A stretch of DNA of 64,000 bases from JAIBCC01 sp963763855. Its GTDB lineage: Bacteria; Acidobacteriota; Blastocatellia; Pyrinomonadales; Pyrinomonadaceae. Below, piece by piece: positions 59,055 through 64,000 of the stretch. Where the stretch lies: positions 6,390-70,389 of the forward strand of contig CAVXPU010000011.1 in assembly GCA_963763855.1 (NCBI GenBank), written 5' to 3'. The translations under genes were made by a program, and so were the position numbers. The notes under the pieces were generated by a model. It had not been told where the DNA came from, did no database searches, and was given only the letters and a program-made list of their open reading frames with translations. Position 1 is the first letter of the stretch. Each line of letters opens with the position of its first letter.

Positions 59055-60116
59055 CTAATCTCCCGGTAATCTTAAAATCACGCAACCTGCTTGATTTTCA
59101 ATAATTTGCAGACTCGCTTTGGTATCAAAAATCGTCTGCAAACGCTTTCGCAAATTATCCAAACCGTGATTTTCCTTCAAATCATTTTCACTAAAACCTG
59201 TGCCGTTATCACAAACTTTTATTTCGATTAATTCGCCGTTTTCTGTCACCGAAACTGTAATTTCCGTTCGTGCAGAAGTTGCTGAAACAACGTGCTTTAT
59301 CGAATTTTCGACCAGTGTTTGCAGAGACAACGGCGGAAGTTTTGTTCCTAAAAACTTCGGCTCGCATTCAATTTTATACATCAATCTTTTATCAAACCTG
59401 ATTTTTTCTATTTCCAGATATTTCTCGGTAATTTCCAATTCTTGCTCCAACTTAACCAAACTTTTCGCATTAGAATCAAGCGAATAGCGTAACAATGCGG
59501 ATAATTTTTCGACAGTTTTTTCCGCTAAAATCGGTTCTTCACGAATCAAAGCGGCGATTGAATTGAGCGTGTTGAATAAAAAATGCGGATGAATTCTGGA
59601 TTCCAACGACGCAAGTTGGGCTTCAGTTGCCAAAGTTTTCGAGCGTTCCACATCCAACTCTTTTTGGCGTAATTTGGCTTGCGAAAATTCGTAGAAAAAT
59701 ACGCTAAACCCAAATCCGAAAGCAATTAGCGAAGAAAAAACTATATCGCTAATACTTGGCGAAAGCACGGATTTCCAACTTGAAAAACCCAAAACGCTCA
59801 ACAAAAAATTACCGATTGTAATGCCGAGCAAAGTTGCCACAAACAGCGAAATTGTTAATTTGATGAACCTGACAAACGGCGAATTTCCGTAAAAATACGG
59901 AACGCCAAGCGTAATAACAATTCCGCACAGCGTCCCGATTGAAAACGAGTAAATAATTGAAGATACAGCATTTAGCGTTGAAAAAGTTTCTTTCCAACCG
60001 AATCGAACATAGGTTAAACCAAAGACAAAAAGTGTCGCCAGCGAATCAATTAAAAAAGTTTGCCAGATGAAACGCCGGTAATTGATTGATTTGATTGGCG
60101 ATGGCGAATTTTTCAT
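59055..60116 (-). CDS. LytS-like sensor histidine kinase
   Basis: The 353-aa product has four to five membrane helices in the first 150 residues, a linker (YEFSQAKLRQKELDVERSKT), the His box HPHFLFNTLNSIAALI and a HATPase domain with LQTLVENSIKHVVS and CDNGTGFSENDL. This is the LytS/YehU class. It has no large periplasmic sensor. It starts 7 nt after the TPR gene stop and precedes the LytTR regulator, so the three are one operon. Confidence 0.9.
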   Translation of the reverse strand: MKNSPSPIKSINYRRFIWQTFLIDSLATLFVFGLTYVRFGWKETFSTLNAVSSIIYSFSIGTLCGIVITLGVPYFYGNSPFVRFIKLTISLFVATLLGITIGNFLLSVLGFSSWKSVLSPSISDIVFSSLIAFGFGFSVFFYEFSQAKLRQKELDVERSKTLATEAQLASLESRIHPHFLFNTLNSIAALIREEPILAEKTVEKLSALLRYSLDSNAKSLVKLEQELEITEKYLEIEKIRFDKRLMYKIECEPKFLGTKLPPLSLQTLVENSIKHVVSATSARTEITVSVTENGELIEIKVCDNGTGFSENDLKENHGLDNLRKRLQTIFDTKASLQIIENQAGCVILRLPGD

Positions 60117-60123
60117 ATTTCAC

Positions 60124-60747
60124 CTATTGCTTATTTTCTTCCAACCATTTTACTGCTTTTTCCTTGATTTTGCCCGTTGCTTCGGTTGATAAAGTTTGAT
60201 AAAAACCTCTCGCCTTTTCGGTTTCTTTGAGCCTTTCGTAACCTTCGGCTAATTTCAGTAAAACATCGAAACGCAAACCTTCGGGAAACTGTTTGAAATT
60301 TTTGTCTGCCGCGATTTTATCAAAATCTCCAACGCCGATTTTTAACAATCTGTCGGCTTCTTCTTTGACAGGAAACTGTTTAGATGCAGAGAGATACGTT
60401 GTGCCGCGAGTCATTAAGACTTTGATGTTTTCGGGTGCGATTGTCACCGCTTCGTCCATTTCGGTTTGACCTTTTTTCCAAAGTTTTCCACCTTCGCCAA
60501 AGTTTCCGGTTTGAAAGGCTTTGCCCGATTGATAAAGCATTGCCGAACCGTGTAAAACGAGTATTTCGGCATCTTTCGGGTTTTTGACCAGCAATTCTTC
60601 GCTCTGTTTCATTGCAGTTTCAAAAACTTTTTCATCACCTTGCATTCCTTTGTTAAATTCGGCTTGCAGAGCCTCAAAAGTTTGTCCGAAAGTAAAAGTT
60701 GTAGTTAGTAAAAGTGTTGTAAATAATAGCGTTATAGTTTTTAACAT
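60124..60747 (-). CDS. Secreted TPR-like protein
   Basis: The 207-aa product has a signal peptide (LLLTTTFTFGQ). The mature part consists of TPR-like helix pairs (AMKQSEELLVKNPKDAEILVLHGSAML, LLKLAEGYERLKETEKARGFYQTL). It could bind a ligand or a partner protein in the periplasm and feed a signal to the kinase that follows. No enzymatic motif is present. Confidence 0.7.
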   Translation of the reverse strand: MLKTITLLFTTLLLTTTFTFGQTFEALQAEFNKGMQGDEKVFETAMKQSEELLVKNPKDAEILVLHGSAMLYQSGKAFQTGNFGEGGKLWKKGQTEMDEAVTIAPENIKVLMTRGTTYLSASKQFPVKEEADRLLKIGVGDFDKIAADKNFKQFPEGLRFDVLLKLAEGYERLKETEKARGFYQTLSTEATGKIKEKAVKWLEENKQ

Positions 60748-60771
60748 TGATTTGTTCTCCTAATTTTTTGC

Positions 60772-60842
60772 TTGGAGTCCACGCTTCAGCGTGAAACCGT
60801 TTCGCTTCGCTGATGGTTTAGCAAACTAAAATTTGGACTCCG
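60772..60842. repeat. Intergenic inverted-repeat element (GGAGTCC family)
   Basis: TTGGAGTCC at 60772 and GGACTCCGA at 60835 form the outer arms. Inside are CACGCTTCAGCGTG and a second stem (AAACC with GGTTT). It lies between the carotenoid oxygenase stop and the TPR gene start. Confidence 0.7.
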
Positions 60843-60845
60843 AAC

Positions 60846-62351
60846 TTAAATCCCCGCGTAAAAATTTCCGTGAAATCCGAGCGGAAAATGTTGTTTATTT
60901 GCCCAAATTCGAGCGGCAAATTCAAGCGTTTGAGCGTCTCGAATTTCTAAAAATGATTCGTTTTTTGCGGCATCGTAACCTTGTGCAAGGATAAAACCGC
61001 GTTCTTCGTTGATGGTGGAAGTGGTCGGCACAAAAACAGGTTCGCCGAAAGTGCGAGTATTTCCCGCGTTGGCTTTGAGCGTTTTTCCGCTTTGCAAATC
61101 AACCCGAACAATCGCTGCGTTTTCGTGATAACCGTTTTCCGTTGCAAACAAATAACGTGATTTTTGTCCTGTCAAACGCGAATCGTAACGCGGAAATTCA
61201 ACATCGTTTGCCATATCAACCGCACCGACAAATTTTTTATTGGCGACATCAACCGTAACTTGTTGCAAATTCGGCTGAGTTAATTTTTTGAATTGTTCAA
61301 TGGAAAATTGTTCGCGTTTCCAATTGTCCAAAACTTTCAAAAGCTGTCCGTCTTTGCCCCAAATTGCCTCAAAAACTATTTTGTTGTCAGCCGTTTCGTG
61401 GGCGTTTCCGTAATGAAAAACGACTTGCGAAGGCATTAAAATTTCGATTGGTTTGGCAGTTCCGTTTTGATTATTTCGCGGAAAAAGCATCATTTTGGTC
61501 GGTTCATTTTCGAGATATTTGACCGCTTCGCCCATTGTGGCGGCGTTGCCCATCATCATCGCGGAAATGTCGTATTTCATCGGCGGAATAATTAAAATAA
61601 AATAATTTTCGGTCAAAATTGCATCGTGAACCATATAAAAACCATCCGGCGTGAATTTATAAAGCAGTTTTGCCTGATTCGATTTTCTTTCAATTTGATA
61701 AATATGAGTTGCACTATCGCCGGATTTTTCAAAACCCCAAGCGAACAAATCGCCTGTTTTTGCATCAATTTTGGGATGTGCCGTAAAGGTTAAATTTTGT
61801 GGAATTACGCCGAAATTTGTTTCGCCTTCGTAATCAAAAGTTTGCGGATTGATGACAGTCGGCAAACCGCCTTCGCTCAAGCCCAAAAGTTTGCCGTTCC
61901 ATTCGATAACATTGACGCTCGGCTGATTTTTTCCGCCTTTTGATGAATCTGGAGCATTCGTGCCAAATTCGCTATAAATCATTTTGCCTGCCTTTTGTTC
62001 CTCAATTCTCTGCCGCGTGTTGAGGAATTTGGCTTTTAATTCAACTTTGCCGTTGTTAAATTTCCACGAAGTTAGAAACGCATCACCATCAAACAAATGA
62101 TTCATCTGCACGCCGAATCTTTCAGTTTCGCCGGGAGCAGTTCTGAATAATGTTCCGCTCAACGATTGCGGAATTTTCCCTTCAATTTTTAAGTTTGACC
62201 AAACGCCTTCGCCACTTGCCGTTTGTGCCGAAATCCAAGGCATCACCCGTTTTGTTTGAGCGAAAATTTTGCTGACATTCGCCGATTCAACTAATCCGAT
62301 TGCCGCCGCACTAAATATCATTTTTGTAAAATCACGTCTTGAAAAATTCAT
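60846..62351 (-). CDS. Carotenoid oxygenase (RPE65/CCD family), Tat-exported
   Basis: The 501-aa product begins with NFSRRDFTKMIFSAAAIGL, a twin-arginine signal, so it is folded before export. The body is a seven-bladed propeller with the four His expected to bind iron: His in FTAHPKID, VHDAIL, FHYGNAHE and the C-terminal LGFHGNF. Such enzymes cleave carotenoids or related polyenes with O2. A periplasmic location is unusual for the family. The substrate is unknown. Confidence 0.87.
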   Translation of the reverse strand: MNFSRRDFTKMIFSAAAIGLVESANVSKIFAQTKRVMPWISAQTASGEGVWSNLKIEGKIPQSLSGTLFRTAPGETERFGVQMNHLFDGDAFLTSWKFNNGKVELKAKFLNTRQRIEEQKAGKMIYSEFGTNAPDSSKGGKNQPSVNVIEWNGKLLGLSEGGLPTVINPQTFDYEGETNFGVIPQNLTFTAHPKIDAKTGDLFAWGFEKSGDSATHIYQIERKSNQAKLLYKFTPDGFYMVHDAILTENYFILIIPPMKYDISAMMMGNAATMGEAVKYLENEPTKMMLFPRNNQNGTAKPIEILMPSQVVFHYGNAHETADNKIVFEAIWGKDGQLLKVLDNWKREQFSIEQFKKLTQPNLQQVTVDVANKKFVGAVDMANDVEFPRYDSRLTGQKSRYLFATENGYHENAAIVRVDLQSGKTLKANAGNTRTFGEPVFVPTTSTINEERGFILAQGYDAAKNESFLEIRDAQTLEFAARIWANKQHFPLGFHGNFYAGI

Positions 62352-62524
62352 AATAATTGCTCCTCGAATAATAATCTAACGACATTTCTGAGCAAGACAT
62401 TTCAACTTTCCGACTAATCGTTAATATTTCGGATGAAAGGTTAAAAATCGTTGATAATCCGTTTCGACAAGTTTTAAATTTACGTTACAATAAGCGTTTC
62501 TTGTTGGAGTAAAAACAAAAAGTT

Positions 62525-63420
62525 ATGACGATGAAACTTGATTGGTTACGCGGTTGTGCCACAGCTTTGGTTACGCCGTTTGCGAAATGACGGCTCTGTT
62601 GGATTTGGATTGTTTGCGGAAATTGACAGATCGCCAGATCGAAAATGGCGTGAAAATTCTTGTGCCGTGCGGAACAACTGGCGAAAGTGCGACGATGACT
62701 CCTGAAGAAGATTGGTTGGTCATTTCAACGGTGATTGAAGTCGCCAAAGGTCGTGCAAAAGTTATCGCAGGTGCATCAAATAATGATACGGCTCTGACGA
62801 TTCGCAATACTCAAAAAGTTATGGAACTCGGTGCGGATGCGGCACTTATCGCTTCGCCATATTACAACAAGCCGACTCAAGAAGGTTTGATTGCACATTA
62901 TTCGGCAATCGCGGAATCGGTTAAAGGTTTCCCAATCGTGCTTTACAATGTTCCGGGAAGAACAGCTTCAAACATTTCCGCCGCGACAACAATCACGCTT
63001 GCCAATAAATACGAAAACATAGTTTGCACGAAAGAAGCCTCGGGAAATTTCTCGCAAGTTATGGAAATTATTAGAGACCGACCAAAAAGCTTTGCCGTAT
63101 TTTCGGGCGATGACGCGATAACTTTGCCGCTCATCGCACTCGGAGCAGACGGCGTTACATCGGTAATTTCAAACGAATTTCCCAAGGAATTTAACGAAAT
63201 GGTAGAAGCCTGTTTGTCGGGAAATTGGGAAACCGCACGTCAGATTCATTACAAATTTTTAGCATTGATGGAAGCGAATTTTGTCGAATCTTCGCCCGCA
63301 CCTGCGAAATTCGTGATGAAGGAAATGGGTTTGGTTGAGAATAGGTTAAGATTGCCTTTGGTTTCGATTACAGAAAGTTCTAGAGAGAAGTTGAGGCATA
63401 TTTTGGAGGAATTGAATTGA
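62525..63420 (+). CDS. dapA: 4-hydroxy-tetrahydrodipicolinate synthase, two frameshifts near the start
   Basis: The native start is ATG 62525 (MTMKLDWLRGCATALVTPFAK). One extra T at 62588 and one extra G at 62601-62602 move the frame twice, so the open frame from 62542 has a false N-terminus. From LDLDCLRKLTDRQIENGVKIL on, the protein is intact: PCGTTGESATM, ASPYYNKPTQEGLIAHY, YNVPGRT, the Schiff-base Lys in VCTKEASGN, and GADGVTSVISN. It condenses pyruvate with aspartate semialdehyde. The gene is normally essential, so sequence error is likely. Confidence 0.9.
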
Positions 63421-63836
63421 TATTACTCTTTTCAAATTTTGATCTGCCCGAAGCTCCGGGAATAATCCTTACTTTTATGGTCTTTGTCGCATTTCTTGTA
63501 GTCAGTGGAGTAATATTTGTTGCTACCGGTGCAAATGAGATAAAACTGAAATCTTGGGCAAAGAGGTTTACTTACGCTGGCTTATTAACGATTTTGGTTC
63601 AATTAATTCTTGCCTTACCAATGGTAGGTTTGTCTTTGTTTCTTGTAGATTATCTAAAACAAATACTAATTGATTACATGATGTTTGATACCGTTCACGA
63701 GACTTATCATTGGGCTGATCGTTTTGTAGGATTGTTATGGTTTAGTGCGAATTTAGTCTTTTATGTGGTTGTGGCACTTGGTTTGAGTAAGACTTTTCAT
63801 CGGAAATTTATCCTACGACAAAGTTCTGCATCGTAG
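63417..63836 (+). CDS. Small membrane protein of unknown function
   Basis: TTG 63417 is used because GGAGG (63405-63409) lies 7 nt before it, inside the end of dapA. The 139-aa product has three to four hydrophobic segments (IILTFMVFVAFLVVSGVIFVATG, AGLLTILVQLILALPMVGLSLFLV, VGLLWFSANLVFYVVVALGL). It is not recognised. It is co-transcribed with dapA and lies between the dapA end and a copy of the dapA end. Confidence 0.65.
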   Translation: MILLFSNFDLPEAPGIILTFMVFVAFLVVSGVIFVATGANEIKLKSWAKRFTYAGLLTILVQLILALPMVGLSLFLVDYLKQILIDYMMFDTVHETYHWADRFVGLLWFSANLVFYVVVALGLSKTFHRKFILRQSSAS

Positions 63837-63919
63837 CACCCTGTAAATTTGTGGTGAAAGAAAAGGGTTTGATTCAGGATAAAGTGCGTTTACCCTTGGT
63901 TTCGATCACAGAAATTTGA
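63836..63919 (+). pseudogene. 3'-end remnant of a second dapA
   Basis: The frame reads APCKFVVKEKGLIQDKVRLP and then LVSITEI before a TGA at 63917-63919. It matches the intact DapA end (APAKFVMKEMGLVENRLRLP, LVSITES). About 80 bp are similar at roughly 70-75% by eye. It lies directly behind the stop of the small membrane protein. Confidence 0.85.
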
Positions 63920-63971
63920 GCGACAAATAACAGAAAATTATAGACCGCCTAGACGATTAGACAAATAAAAA

Positions 63972-64000
63972 GCAAGAGAATAATTTGAGATTCTCTTGCC
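63972..64000. terminator. Hairpin at the window end, terminator-like
   Basis: GCAAGAGAAT (63972-63981) pairs perfectly with ATTCTCTTGC (63990-63999). Any T-run would be outside the window, so termination of the dapA unit cannot be confirmed. The left side is preceded by AAAAA, so it could serve the minus strand. Confidence 0.6.

Overview
The window looks like a chromosomal segment of a low-GC (about 40%) Gram-negative-type bacterium, most plausibly an Acidobacteriota (Blastocatellia-like) lineage. This is an inference. It rests on ECF sigma factors coupled to a Ser/Thr kinase with TolB and TPR modules, a Rab-like small GTPase operon, an OmpA-like envelope protein, many secreted peptidases, and abundant 60-180 bp intergenic palindromes including the family that reads TAETQRAQ when translated. 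Nothing here proves the taxonomy, and there is no rRNA.

Layout. 1-5.6 kb (+): copper/thiol module (Cys-rich repeat protein, multicopper oxidase with a C-terminal beta-barrel-like extension, DUF3347 protein, CDF-like transporter, TlpA-type thioredoxin). 5.6-17.4 kb (-): NRDE protein, ferric-reductase-like/Rieske membrane protein (frameshifted) with two tiny membrane proteins, GH63-like glycosidase, YHS lipoprotein, VOC protein, methyltransferase, GMC oxidoreductase, SDR dehydrogenase, aquaporin. 17.5-25.4 kb: subtilase-CBM48 fusion, ECF/anti-sigma locus (sigma frameshifted), a second ECF sigma, and a third ECF sigma translationally coupled to a kinase-TPR protein. 25.5-32.2 kb: DoxX and DinB proteins, a three-domain hydrolase-DedA-ATP-grasp fusion, a zincin, an OlsB-like acyltransferase and a secreted unknown. 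32.5-43.3 kb (-): a tRNA(CAU) split by a 250-nt group I intron, then, in reverse transcription order, Rab-like GTPase, OmpA-like membrane protein, coiled-coil protein, hybrid histidine kinase, a structured terminator-ended RNA leader, a sigma-54 promoter with paired upstream sites, an NtrC-type regulator, DinB, PD40 and M61 peptidase genes. 43.3-48.8 kb: Uma2 protein, MFS transporter, M3 peptidase, two small secreted proteins. 48.8-64 kb: proA, proB, M20 deacylase, dapB, UPF0182 protein (frameshifted), HNH protein, ParDE-type toxin-antitoxin, a decayed M23 peptidase, LytS/LytTR two-component pair, carotenoid oxygenase, dapA (frameshifted) and a small membrane protein.

The most interesting locus is 32.8-39.6 kb. 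An NtrC-family regulator gene ends inside two identical palindromes. About 100-145 bp further downstream lies a sigma-54-type promoter that faces a roughly 260-nt, multi-hairpin, GGA-rich RNA with a strong terminator. Next come a hybrid kinase, a coiled-coil protein, an OmpA-like trans-envelope protein and a Rab-like GTPase in one tight operon. The sequence supports an autoregulated signalling circuit whose kinase operon is separated from its promoter by an sRNA or attenuator.

Two other themes run through the window. First, at least ten intergenic inverted-repeat elements of several families sit just behind stop codons. Second, conserved genes are broken by single-base insertions (ferric reductase/Rieske, ECF sigma, UPF0182, dapA). 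Because dapA is normally essential, some of these may be sequence errors. In two places a small gene or toxin-antitoxin pair lies between the 3' end of a gene and a diverged second copy of that same 3' end.
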